Shown piece after piece: positions 1-7,252 of a stretch of 64,000 nt of DNA. Location: NCBI RefSeq assembly GCF_007846085.1, contig NZ_VOEJ01000004.1, positions 1 to 64,000 on the forward strand. The letters are read 5' to 3'. Position 1 is the stretch's first letter, and every line of letters starts with the position of its first letter. The notes under the pieces were generated by a model. The model was not told the DNA's origin. It was given only the letters and a program-made list of their open reading frames with translations, and made no database searches. Origin of the DNA: Mucilaginibacter pallidiroseus (GTDB lineage: Bacteria; Bacteroidota; Bacteroidia; Sphingobacteriales; Sphingobacteriaceae). Both the position numbers and the translations under genes were made by a program.

Positions 1-4
1 TTAA

Positions 5-108
5 GGGGTCACTTTCGTCTGGCAAGAGGGGTCACTTTGCTTTGGCGAACGTGGTCACTTTCAACTGGCAAAGGGGGCCTTTTTGGATAGGCCGATAGGG
101 GTCAATTT
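5..108. mobile_element. Terminal repeat array of an IS21-like insertion sequence (partial)
   Basis: Five degenerate copies of a unit built on GGGGTCACTTT recur about every 23 bp, near 5, 28, 51, 73 and 97; the last two have drifted. Between copies a CTGGCAA-like spacer recurs. Arrays of this kind form the transposase-binding ends of IS21-family (istA/istB) elements in Bacteroidota. The body of the element would lie to the left of the window. The exact tip and any target duplication cannot be resolved. No transposase gene is visible here, so it could also be a solo remnant. Confidence 0.6.
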
Positions 109-163
109 GGTGCGTTTTATCCAATAAAGAAATTTGCAACAAAATTTGATATGGTAGTAATAA

Positions 164-220
164 GGCGATTTAACAAATCGCCACTTGTACAATAGTTGCC
201 GTACTTTTTGTTTGTACAAG
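164..220. other. Two short hairpins downstream of the DUF1016 gene
   Basis: A perfect 8-bp stem with a 3-nt loop lies at 164-182 (arms GGCGATTT and AAATCGCC). A 7-bp stem with a wide loop follows (CTTGTAC at 184-190, GTACAAG at 214-220). They lie between the IS21-like repeats and the 3' end of the DUF1016 gene. They could slow or end transcription coming leftward, but no clear T-run follows, so the role is open. Confidence 0.3.
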
Positions 221-253
221 CGATACTTGCACAAAATGGTCTCCACATCTCAA

Positions 254-1300
254 TTACTCCAACTGCTTTTTTAGTGCATCTTTACTTGGTAAAACAGCCT
301 TATATTCTTTCGAGAAGATTTGTTTGTTATTCTCAGGCAATGTAAACTCTATAACTGTACGATTTTCTTCTTTGCAAAGAATGATGCCAATCGTGGGATT
401 CTCTTCCGATAGCTTAACTTTCCGATCGTAATAGTTGACATACATTTGCATTTGGCCAATATCCTGATGGCTTAGCTTTCCTATTTTTAGATCAAACAGC
501 ACAAAACATTTAAGAAGTCTATTGTAAAAAACCAGATCAACGAAGAAACTGTCGCCTTCAAAGGTAAATCTCCGTTGCCTTCCCTCAAATAAAAACCCTT
601 TACCCAATTCAAGCATAAAATGCTCTAGTTTGTCAATGATCGCTGTTTCCAGGTCACTTTCCGTATATTTGGTATCTTCTTTTAGCCCTAGAAATTCCAA
701 AACATAGTGACTTTTTAGTGCGTCCGAAGGCTTTTGAATGACCTGACCTTTCTCCGCTAGTTCCTTTACACCCTTTTTATCTTTGCTCAGAGCCAGGCGC
801 TCAAATAACGCAGAGTTATATTGCCTTTGTAATTCTCTTACTGACCAATTGCCCTGGGCTGCTTCGATTTCATAAAATTGCCGCTCGGATACGTCCTTGA
901 TTTTAAGTAATTGTAGATAGTGTGTCCAGCTTAAGTGAAACGGATTTTCTAAAATCCCAATCAGTGATTGGGATTTTGTATGCTTCACGGTTTCCCCAAT
1001 CACCGATTGGGGAAATCTATCCTGATAAGTTAAATAAAAGCTGCGCATATATTCCAGGTTAGACACGGAATATCCCTTGCCAAACTCGTTGTTTAATTCC
1101 CTGCTTAAACGTGAAATTGTCTCTTTTGCATAGTCGGCGCGTCGCTTTCCAAGTTGTTCGTCTTCGACAATCATCCTGCCTATCTCGAAATAGGCGAGTA
1201 CCATCGCTTGGTTAACATTACGGACTATCTGGAGCTGTGTTTCTGTAATAACAGCTTTTATATTTTCAAAGAGTTGAAACGGAGATTGACCTAAGCTCAT
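254..1300 (-). CDS. YhcG-family PDDEXK nuclease domain protein (DUF1016)
   Basis: 348 residues. The N-terminal half is a DUF1016 helical domain with LSWTHYLQLL near residue 125. The C-terminal half is a PDDEXK nuclease-like fold: FVDLVFYNR followed by LFDLKIGKL supplies the Asp and (D/E)xK residues, here DLK where ELK is more usual. Family members are common on mobile islands and are suspected DNA-processing or defence-associated nucleases; the activity is not established. The gene starts 33 bp after the integrase stop on the same strand, so the two are probably co-transcribed. A run at residues 95-117 (PQSVIGE, then SQSLIGI) is encoded by two palindromes and looks like an inserted variable spacer. 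Confidence 0.85.
   Translation of the reverse strand: MSLGQSPFQLFENIKAVITETQLQIVRNVNQAMVLAYFEIGRMIVEDEQLGKRRADYAKETISRLSRELNNEFGKGYSVSNLEYMRSFYLTYQDRFPQSVIGETVKHTKSQSLIGILENPFHLSWTHYLQLLKIKDVSERQFYEIEAAQGNWSVRELQRQYNSALFERLALSKDKKGVKELAEKGQVIQKPSDALKSHYVLEFLGLKEDTKYTESDLETAIIDKLEHFMLELGKGFLFEGRQRRFTFEGDSFFVDLVFYNRLLKCFVLFDLKIGKLSHQDIGQMQMYVNYYDRKVKLSEENPTIGIILCKEENRTVIEFTLPENNKQIFSKEYKAVLPSKDALKKQLE
951..1015. repeat. Two related palindromes inside the DUF1016 coding region
   Basis: 951-977 is a perfect palindrome with 13-bp arms around one central G. 991-1015 has 11-bp arms around ACC. Both share a CCAATC...GATTGG core and lie in frame, encoding the similar peptides SQSLIGI and PQSVIGE. They resemble two copies of one palindromic unit inserted in the gene without breaking it. 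Confidence 0.7.
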
Positions 1301-1332
1301 ATATAATTTTTATGATCAGCAATTGCAATTAA

Positions 1333-2625
1333 CTAACGTTGCCTGATTCGTTCTTGCTGTTTTCCTTTCGTTTTCGGTTCCTCAAAATTCATGAGCATAT
1401 CTGCCATCTCTTTTTTGGTTTCGCTTTGAAAGCCAGCCCAGTAATTTTGGGTGGTTGCAAGCGTAGTATGCCCTAAAGCCTCCTGTGCAAATTCCATCCC
1501 TTGCTTTCTGGTAACCTGAGTAGTGAAGGAATGTCTGGCCTCCATGGTTCCCTTGATATCCATACCATTATTCTTCGCCAGTTTTTTCATATGTTGATTG
1601 ATAAACCGGACAAAGTTTTGATTGACACGGTGACGCTCCTTAGCATCCATACCGGGGCTGAAAATTGGAAATACATAGTCGTTCGGCTTGCCCTTTTTAT
1701 TCCCATATTTTTCAATGACCCATTTCACATAATCAGTAATTGGTACAATTATCGGCTTCGGGTCTTCTTTCGTGGTGCGGATGGTCTTGTGTCTGAGGAA
1801 TGAAAAATAAGTTCCATGAAGGTCCTTAAATTTTAATTCCGATATGTCTCTTATATTCATCCCGTTGCATTGGTAGCTGAAAAACCAGAAGGCTTTCGCT
1901 TTCTCTTGAAAGATATTGCCTTTAGTATCTGCATTAAAGAGTTTCTTTAGATCAGGAGCTTCTATGGCTTTCTTGGTATTCTTGCCTGTCGGGATCTTAT
2001 ACTTTTTAAATGGATAGATTTCTTTGTCTATAATGCCTTCGTCTATGGCCTGGTTAAAGATCTTGCGAAGGGCCCGTAGATAGATGCCTACAGTTGTCCT
2101 GCTGTTGTCCATGGCGATCATCCAATTCTCGTACTTGTTAAGAAGCTCCGGAGTGATCATATCAAACGTGATTACTTCGATCGGATTTATCCGTGCGGAA
2201 TTAAAATATTCTCTTATGGAATTTATACTACAAGAATAGCTGGACGATGTGCCGGTCTGATCGTTCTTATCCAACTCCGCAATATAGGTTTGATAATGAT
2301 CTATGATATTGGTCAATGAACTTCTGGTAGCGTATAGTAGCTTTTCAAATTTTTCAAAAGTGAATACTTTTATTTCGTCAACTACTTCATTGGCCTTCGA
2401 TTCGATCGCCTGAAGTTCTACCTTCAGTTCCCTAAGCCGCTCTCCTTTGGGCTTTGACGTTTTATAGGAGTTTTTGAAATCTTCTTCAGACAGACGGATA
2501 TTAGTCGGGAAATACCTTTGCCTGCCATAGTAAACCTGAATTCTAATGGGACATAAGCCTTCGGCATTGGGTTTTCTGGTATCCTGATATAATGAAATTA
2601 CTGCCTTTTTCGTTATCTTTTCCAT
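1333..2625 (-). CDS. Site-specific tyrosine recombinase (integrase) of a tRNA-targeted element
   Basis: 430 residues with the Bacteroidota integrase layout: an N-terminal arm-binding domain (about 5-95), a SAM-like core-binding domain (105-200) and a catalytic domain (220-405). Catalytic residues visible are Arg259 in NGMNIRD, Lys280, Arg364-His365 in EARHSFTT, His386 in ALGHTTL and nucleophile Tyr395 in TQNYWAG. The first His of the usual HxxR box is replaced, as in many Bacteroidota ARHSFAT integrases. The gene starts about 220 bp from a 3' tRNA-Asn fragment, with tandem arm-like repeats between, so it probably drives integration and excision of the element lying to the left. It looks intact. 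Confidence 0.92.
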   Translation of the reverse strand: MEKITKKAVISLYQDTRKPNAEGLCPIRIQVYYGRQRYFPTNIRLSEEDFKNSYKTSKPKGERLRELKVELQAIESKANEVVDEIKVFTFEKFEKLLYATRSSLTNIIDHYQTYIAELDKNDQTGTSSSYSCSINSIREYFNSARINPIEVITFDMITPELLNKYENWMIAMDNSRTTVGIYLRALRKIFNQAIDEGIIDKEIYPFKKYKIPTGKNTKKAIEAPDLKKLFNADTKGNIFQEKAKAFWFFSYQCNGMNIRDISELKFKDLHGTYFSFLRHKTIRTTKEDPKPIIVPITDYVKWVIEKYGNKKGKPNDYVFPIFSPGMDAKERHRVNQNFVRFINQHMKKLAKNNGMDIKGTMEARHSFTTQVTRKQGMEFAQEALGHTTLATTQNYWAGFQSETKKEMADMLMNFEEPKTKGKQQERIRQR

Positions 2626-2636
2626 ATTTCATCACA

Positions 2637-2745
2637 TTTTCGCATAGTATTTTCTACCAAATAGTACAAAAATAGCCTTAATGATATTAAAAACCCAATT
2701 TTCTGCGATTATTTTTCGCATAGTTTTCGCATAGCTTTGGCATAG
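2637..2745 (+). repeat. Direct 11-bp repeats, probable integrase arm-type sites
   Basis: TTTTCGCATAG occurs at 2637-2647, 2713-2723 and 2724-2734. A variant, CTTTGGCATAG, follows at 2735-2745, giving three head-to-tail copies. They lie between the integrase start and the tRNA attachment site, where tyrosine integrases bind short direct repeats (arm sites). The spacing and orientation support this role; binding itself is inferred. Confidence 0.6.
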
Positions 2746-2847
2746 ATAACGGTAAATATTGGTAAAAATCGAATAGATACAAAATTGTAAGTCGCTGATA
2801 AACAGTATAAATAGCGAAAAATGCAACTATTGAAAAACACCTGTTTA

Positions 2848-2892
2848 TGACTGTTAATCAGAGGGTCGCTGGTTCGAGCCCAGCCTCAGGAG
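2848..2892 (+). other. 3' fragment of tRNA-Asn(GUU), chromosomal attachment-site junction
   Basis: The sequence reads as the anticodon loop with GTT at 2853-2855, the 3' anticodon strand, a perfect T-arm (stem 2868-2872 with 2880-2884), acceptor strand CTCAGGA at 2885-2891 and discriminator G2892. The D-arm and 5' acceptor strand are absent; the preceding bases belong to the integrated element. This is what remains at the far end when an element integrates into a tRNA 3' half. The intact tRNA-Asn should lie at the other end, left of the window. A terminator-like hairpin follows directly. Confidence 0.8.
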
Positions 2893-2898
2893 CAAGCT

Positions 2899-2934
2899 TA
2901 AAAGCCTTTCAGTGTATGCTGAGAGGCTTTTTTG
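2899..2934 (+). terminator. Rho-independent terminator after the tRNA fragment
   Basis: AAAAGCCTTTCA pairs with TGAGAGGCTTTT across an 8-nt loop, with one G-T pair, and ends in a T-run. It directly follows the tRNA-Asn fragment, so it is probably the original tRNA terminator. A near copy lies at 3387-3422. Confidence 0.75.
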
Positions 2935-3004
2935 TGTACGCATTTTTGTAAATTGGCGGTGCGGTGATAACGATGAGGGTAGGCCGAGTACATCAAGTTT
3001 AAAA

Positions 3005-3244
3005 ATGGAAACATATAAAATTACTTTACGGATTGTATTTTTAATAACAACTGTATTGTGTATTTTGACGGCCATAGTCGCTCTATTCGGAGGAGGATCC
3101 TATAAATCTGTAGGTATATTTTTATTTTATTTTAATTTCATCAATTTACCATTATTCGTAACTTTTATTTTTGTGGTATTGTATCAATGCCTTTTCAGAA
3201 AAAAGCCTATTTCTTTTTTTAAAACCGAACTGATTTATTTTTGA
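3005..3244 (+). CDS. Small two-helix membrane protein, unknown function
   Basis: 79 residues from the ATG at 3005; an upstream in-frame start at 2912 would begin inside the terminator and is not credible. The product has two hydrophobic segments (about residues 7-30 and 35-63) and a short basic, Phe-rich tail. No family is recognised. No strong ribosome-binding site is seen. It lies alone between two copies of the same terminator, in what may be remains of an earlier insertion, so it may be accessory or decayed. Confidence 0.4.
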   Translation: METYKITLRIVFLITTVLCILTAIVALFGGGSYKSVGIFLFYFNFINLPLFVTFIFVVLYQCLFRKKPISFFKTELIYF

Positions 3245-3377
3245 TACAGATTGTTGCCAATGCTTTCCTCGCACTTTCATGCCCGGATTGCTAAATCAAC
3301 TCTCTATCTAAACAATTATAAATCGTTTAAAATTTTTCAACTGTTTCTCCAATTGGTTCGAAAAATGTCCAGTGTGG

Positions 3378-3423
3378 GGAGCAAGCTTAAAAGCCTTTCA
3401 ACGCAAGTTGAGAGGCTTTTTTG
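3378..3423 (+). terminator. Second copy of the tRNA-type terminator
   Basis: 3378-3400 repeats 2889-2911 exactly over 23 bp. The loop then differs and the closing strand and T-run are again the same (TGAGAGGCTTTTTT). No intact tRNA precedes it; only a weak GGTTCGA at 3355-3361 recalls a T-loop. It works as a terminator on paper and may mark an older integration or a duplicated tRNA locus. Confidence 0.65.
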
Positions 3424-3613
3424 GTTCTAATAAATGCTTATCACAGGTGGATTACACCGTTCTTTGGGAAAGACAGAATTTGAAATCCTTTCTTCATTCA
3501 GTCAGCCCTCAGCAAATCTCGCTGTAATTAATTAATAATTAACATTTTTAAAACATTTAGCTGTCCGTAAACCTTGATTAGTTACAAGTAATTATTCAAC
3601 TAATCAACTACTT
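3424..3613. other. Intergenic stretch without a recognised gene
   Basis: With the terminator copy before it, this makes a gene-free stretch of about 370 bp between 3244 and 3614. It is AT-rich near its right end, where the promoter of the small lipoprotein gene should lie, but no clear TTTG/TAnnTTTG pair was found. No ORF or RNA structure beyond the terminator was seen. Confidence 0.4.
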
Positions 3614-3862
3614 ATGAAAAAGCAAATCTTAATGACAGCATTTATTGCCAGCCTTGCGTTTACGGCTTGCAATAGCAGCAGCAAACAGGAGGGGACAGAT
3701 AGTGCGTCTGCTACGCAAGACACGACGGCCACTCAAGACGGTACCACGGGTACGGATACCAGCGGAGCACCGGCAACCGGCGGTTCATCATCTGCTGCAA
3801 TAGGCGGTTTTGATACTGCACGCGCCAAAATGGATACTGCTAATACTACTCCCAAAAAGTAA
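3614..3862 (+). CDS. Small Ser/Thr/Gly-rich lipoprotein
   Basis: 82 residues. The N-terminus is a lipoprotein signal with lipobox FTAC, so Cys19 is the likely lipidated residue. The mature part is low-complexity and rich in Thr, Ser, Asp and Gly, without aromatic core or Cys, so it is probably a disordered surface or periplasmic tether. Such short lipoproteins are common in Sphingobacteriaceae and have no assigned role. A strong UUCG-loop terminator ends the transcript, so it is a single-gene unit. Confidence 0.75.
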   Translation: MKKQILMTAFIASLAFTACNSSSKQEGTDSASATQDTTATQDGTTGTDTSGAPATGGSSSAAIGGFDTARAKMDTANTTPKK

Positions 3863-3868
3863 TTGGCA

Positions 3869-3896
3869 TTAAGGCACCGCTTCGGCGGTGCCTTAA
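3869..3896 (+). terminator. Hairpin terminator with UUCG loop
   Basis: AAGGCACCGC and GCGGTGCCTT form a perfect 10-bp stem closed by the very stable TTCG tetraloop, just after the lipoprotein gene. The T-run is short, but the stem is strong. Confidence 0.7.
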
Positions 3897-4148
3897 CATT
3901 TGTTGCCGTTACAAAGCAAAACTTATAAAAAATTATAAGCGGCAATACTGTGGAAGGCTGATCGGCCAAAATTAGGGGCGTTTATCTATCCAGTCGTACT
4001 TCAATTCATTATACCTAAGTCAAAGCAAACTTTCGTAAAAGCTTTTAACTTATTGCCGGCTATGTTCCGTAATATTGAGATTTATATTACGTAACCGGTC
4101 TTCGCCGCTGAATGCAGCAAAATCCGGGTCGGCATTTACATATCATAC

Positions 4149-5489
4149 ATGAATTGGGATAAATTACTTTCCGCTAAGCGCTGGGGAAGCGAAAATAAAT
4201 ATAATCAAAGCCCTACAGAGGCCCGTTCGCAGTTTCAACGCGATTACGACCGTATTATTTTTTCATCACCCTTCAGGAGGTTGCAAAACAAAACGCAGGT
4301 GTTCCCGCTGCCCGGTAGCGTATTTGTACATAACCGGCTTACCCATAGCCTTGAGGTAGCCAGCGTAGGTAAATCATTGGGCCGCATACATTATAACAAG
4401 CTTAAGGCGGCCGACCCGGATATTGATAACAAATACCCTTTGCTTAGCGAAATTGGCGACATTGTGGCGGCGGCCTGCCTTGCCCATGATTTGGGCAACC
4501 CGGCGTTTGGCCACTCGGGCGAGTCGGCAATATCTCATTACTTCACCGAGGGTAGCGGTAAAGTTTATCAGCAACAGGTTAGCGAACAACAATGGCAAGA
4601 CCTTATAAACTTTGAGGGCAACGCTAACGCCCTGCGCATCCTTACCCATCCTTATGGCGGTAAGGGTAACGGCAGTTTTGCGCTTACCTACTCAACTATT
4701 GCTGCAATTGCCAAATACCCCTGCGCATCATTAGCCGGGCACAACAAGCAAAATATTTTCACCAAAAAGTATGGCTTTTTTGAATCAGAACAGCAGTCGT
4801 TCATAAAAATTGCTGATGAACTGGAGTTGCCAAAAGTGCAGGATGAGCCATTGGTGTACAAGCGCCATCCACTGGTTTACCTGGTTGAGGCAGCCGATGA
4901 CATTTGTTATAACATCATCGACCTGGAAGATGCCCTGCGTTTAAAAATTTTGAGCTACGCCGAAGTGGAAGAACTTTTACTGCCGCTTTGCGATGAAAAA
5001 ATGCCTCAACGCCTGGCCAATATAGAAGACGTTGAAGCTAAGGTGGGTTTTTTACGTGCAATGGCTATCAGCACGCTGGTCACCCAGTGTTCGGAGTTAT
5101 TTTACAGAGAGGAAGCTGCCATTTTAGACGGCACTTTCAACGCTGCGCTGATTGACCGTATTGACGAACCTTACCGCTCTGTTATGGAAAAGATAGGGCA
5201 GGTTTCCGTTAAAAAGATCTACAACTATCAATCTGTAGTGCAAATTGAAATTGCAGGCTACAAGGTAATGGGCGGCTTACTTGAAGATTTCATACCGGCC
5301 TATCTTAAAAATCAAAGCAAATACCATAAAAAACTGGTTGAACTGGTACCTAAGCAATTCCTTACAACGTCCGATGATCCATATACCAAAATTCAAAGTA
5401 TACTTGATTTTGTATCGGGCATGACAGATCTGTATGCAGTCGAACTGTTCCGGAAAATAACAGGGATATCATTCCCCTCAATAAGTTAA
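4149..5489 (+). CDS. dgt: Deoxyguanosinetriphosphate triphosphohydrolase (dGTPase)
   Basis: 446 residues, normal length for the dGTPase family, which hydrolyses dGTP (or dNTPs) to the nucleoside and triphosphate and controls dNTP pools in the cytoplasm. The N-terminus has the family FSSPFRRLQNKTQVF box. The HD metal site is visible as His66 in NRLTHSLEV, His113-Asp114 in LAHDLGNPAFGH and a further His at 122. A later YLVEAADDICYNIIDLED segment supplies the downstream HD Asp. It stands alone between intergenic gaps of about 250 and 60 bp. Confidence 0.93.
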   Translation: MNWDKLLSAKRWGSENKYNQSPTEARSQFQRDYDRIIFSSPFRRLQNKTQVFPLPGSVFVHNRLTHSLEVASVGKSLGRIHYNKLKAADPDIDNKYPLLSEIGDIVAAACLAHDLGNPAFGHSGESAISHYFTEGSGKVYQQQVSEQQWQDLINFEGNANALRILTHPYGGKGNGSFALTYSTIAAIAKYPCASLAGHNKQNIFTKKYGFFESEQQSFIKIADELELPKVQDEPLVYKRHPLVYLVEAADDICYNIIDLEDALRLKILSYAEVEELLLPLCDEKMPQRLANIEDVEAKVGFLRAMAISTLVTQCSELFYREEAAILDGTFNAALIDRIDEPYRSVMEKIGQVSVKKIYNYQSVVQIEIAGYKVMGGLLEDFIPAYLKNQSKYHKKLVELVPKQFLTTSDDPYTKIQSILDFVSGMTDLYAVELFRKITGISFPSIS

Positions 5490-5547
5490 GGGGTTGATTG
5501 ATTTCGGCATAATAACCTAATTCTATAGCACGAAGACCTTATAATTA

Positions 5548-6654
5548 ATGGACAATAACACACTCAGCACTAAACCCCATTACCCAATACTCGACGGGCT
5601 GCGTGGTGTGGCCGCAATTATTGTGGTAACTTTCCACTTAACTGAGCCGCTGGGTACAGGGCACCTGGATATCATTGTGAATCACGGTTACCTGGCTGTA
5701 GATTTCTTTTTCCTTTTATCAGGCTTCGTTATCGGTTATGCTTATGATGGCCGATGGAACAAGATGACGATAGGGCAGTTTGTTAAGCGCCGCGTAGAGC
5801 GATTGCAGCCACTTGTGGTTTTGGGTATGACATTGGGCGCTATTGGTTTCTACTATACCGATTCAGCCATATGGCCGCTGATACATACCGTTCCGCTTTG
5901 GAAAATGCTCCTGGTGTTACTCATCGGTTATACCATTTTACCCGTCCCCTTATCTATGGATATCAGGGGCTGGCAGGAGATGCATCCGCTTAACAGCGTG
6001 GGATGGTCGTTATTTTTCGAATACATAGCCAACATTCTGTACGCGGTATGGATCCGTAAATTCTCGAAAACAGCACTGACTATTTTGGTTGTAATTGCTG
6101 CGGTGGCCCTTGCCCAACTGGCCATTACTAATGGGGATGTAAGCGGCGGTTGGACATTGAATGCTGAGCAGGTACGTGTAGGCATAACCCGTACCATATA
6201 CCCATTCTTCGCCGGTTTATTGTTATCCCGTATTGCCAAACCGGTACGCATCAAAAATGCATTTCTATGGTGTACTGTGTTGATAGCTGCGATATTGTAC
6301 ATGCCGCGTATAGGTGGCGCCGAGCACTTGTGGATGAATGGGTTATTTGAGGCGTTTTGCATCATTATCATGTTCCCGCTGATTGTTTATATGGGCGCGG
6401 GCGGCGTGCCGAATAGCCAGGCAGAAGGCCGCATTTGCAAATTTCTTGGCGATTTATCTTACCCCCTATACCTAGTGCATTACCCAATGGTATACTTTTA
6501 CGTGGCGTGGATAAGCAATAACAAAGGTACTACCATTGTGCAGGCCTGGCCTTACGCATTGGCTATCCTGGTTGGTGCAATTGCCCTGGCTTATGCAAGC
6601 CTCAAATGGTATGATGAGCCGGTACGGAAGTGGCTGAGAAAAAAGCTGGGATAG
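5548..6654 (+). CDS. Acyltransferase 3 family membrane protein (OafA/YrhL type)
   Basis: 368 residues and about ten hydrophobic segments. It starts with the family signature PILDGLRGVAAIIVV followed by FHLTE, whose His is the proposed catalytic base, and then FFFLLSGFVIGYA. Members transfer acetyl or other acyl groups from the cytoplasm to sugars of exported polysaccharides, lipids or antibiotics; the acceptor cannot be read from sequence. The final YPLYLVHYP segment and a basic C-terminus are typical. It lies 58 bp after dgt on the same strand, but a functional link is not evident. Confidence 0.88.
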   Translation: MDNNTLSTKPHYPILDGLRGVAAIIVVTFHLTEPLGTGHLDIIVNHGYLAVDFFFLLSGFVIGYAYDGRWNKMTIGQFVKRRVERLQPLVVLGMTLGAIGFYYTDSAIWPLIHTVPLWKMLLVLLIGYTILPVPLSMDIRGWQEMHPLNSVGWSLFFEYIANILYAVWIRKFSKTALTILVVIAAVALAQLAITNGDVSGGWTLNAEQVRVGITRTIYPFFAGLLLSRIAKPVRIKNAFLWCTVLIAAILYMPRIGGAEHLWMNGLFEAFCIIIMFPLIVYMGAGGVPNSQAEGRICKFLGDLSYPLYLVHYPMVYFYVAWISNNKGTTIVQAWPYALAILVGAIALAYASLKWYDEPVRKWLRKKLG

Positions 6655-6760
6655 AAAACACGGCCGTCCAACAATGCGTCTTAATTGCTTTTTGTATTAT
6701 TTGTGATAGCTAAAATTTAATGGGTTGTGGCTTTTAGCTTATTTGGTTAATTTTACCGCA

Positions 6761-7138
6761 GTGAAAAAAGTGTGTATCTACATATTACTTGTATTGCTTG
6801 CGGCGGATACTACAGAACTGCACCAACTTTTTAAACTGCCGGTACTGTTTCAGCATTATGCCGAGCATAAGCAGCTTGATGACAGCGTTAGCTTTACCGA
6901 ATTCCTATCCATGCATTACTGGGGTAATGACATGAACGATGATGATAACGACCGCGATATGCAGTTGCCTTTCAAAAAGCTTGATGTGCATTCAACCCAC
7001 TTTGTATTCGCGCCAACTTTGCGCGCTTACATTACGCGTAGTCCGGGGCTGCGCATTGTAAAAAGCTATCCCGTTTATCAACACCAGTATTTCCCAAATC
7101 CCGCCCTGTCTTCGCCGTTCAGGCCTCCCTGCGCTTAA
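6761..7138 (+). CDS. Small exported acidic/His protein upstream of the metal pump
   Basis: 125 residues from a GTG start at 6761 (an upstream TTG at 6725 would extend the hydrophobic N-terminus less plausibly). It opens with a signal-like segment (KKVCIYILLVLLAADTTE). The rest has many His residues and an acidic cluster (NDMNDDDNDRDMQ), features that suit metal binding. No domain is recognised. It ends 114 bp before the RND pump gene on the same strand and may be co-expressed with it. A role as periplasmic metal buffer or sensor is inference from composition and position only. Confidence 0.6.
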   Translation: MKKVCIYILLVLLAADTTELHQLFKLPVLFQHYAEHKQLDDSVSFTEFLSMHYWGNDMNDDDNDRDMQLPFKKLDVHSTHFVFAPTLRAYITRSPGLRIVKSYPVYQHQYFPNPALSSPFRPPCA

Positions 7139-7252
7139 AATTGCAACCCGTATTTATTAGTTAATTGTGTATGCTTATTAGGCTATGCCGTTTTGCGGTA
7201 TTTGCGCCGTTTAGCAGCACAGGCAATTCATGCAATTATTTAAGCGCAAAAT

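Noticed and set aside
61..246. Minus-strand ORF of 61 codons
   Set aside because: It overlaps the IS21-like terminal repeats and two hairpins, and its product has no protein-like pattern beyond AT-rich codons.
2632..2826. Minus-strand ORF of 64 codons upstream of the integrase
   Set aside because: It is made mostly of the tandem arm-like repeats and AT-rich DNA; a cis-acting region explains the sequence better.
2854..3075. Minus-strand ORF ending LGSNQRPSD
   Set aside because: The C-terminus is a reverse reading of the tRNA fragment and its terminator; LGSNQRPSD is a familiar false translation of tRNA genes.
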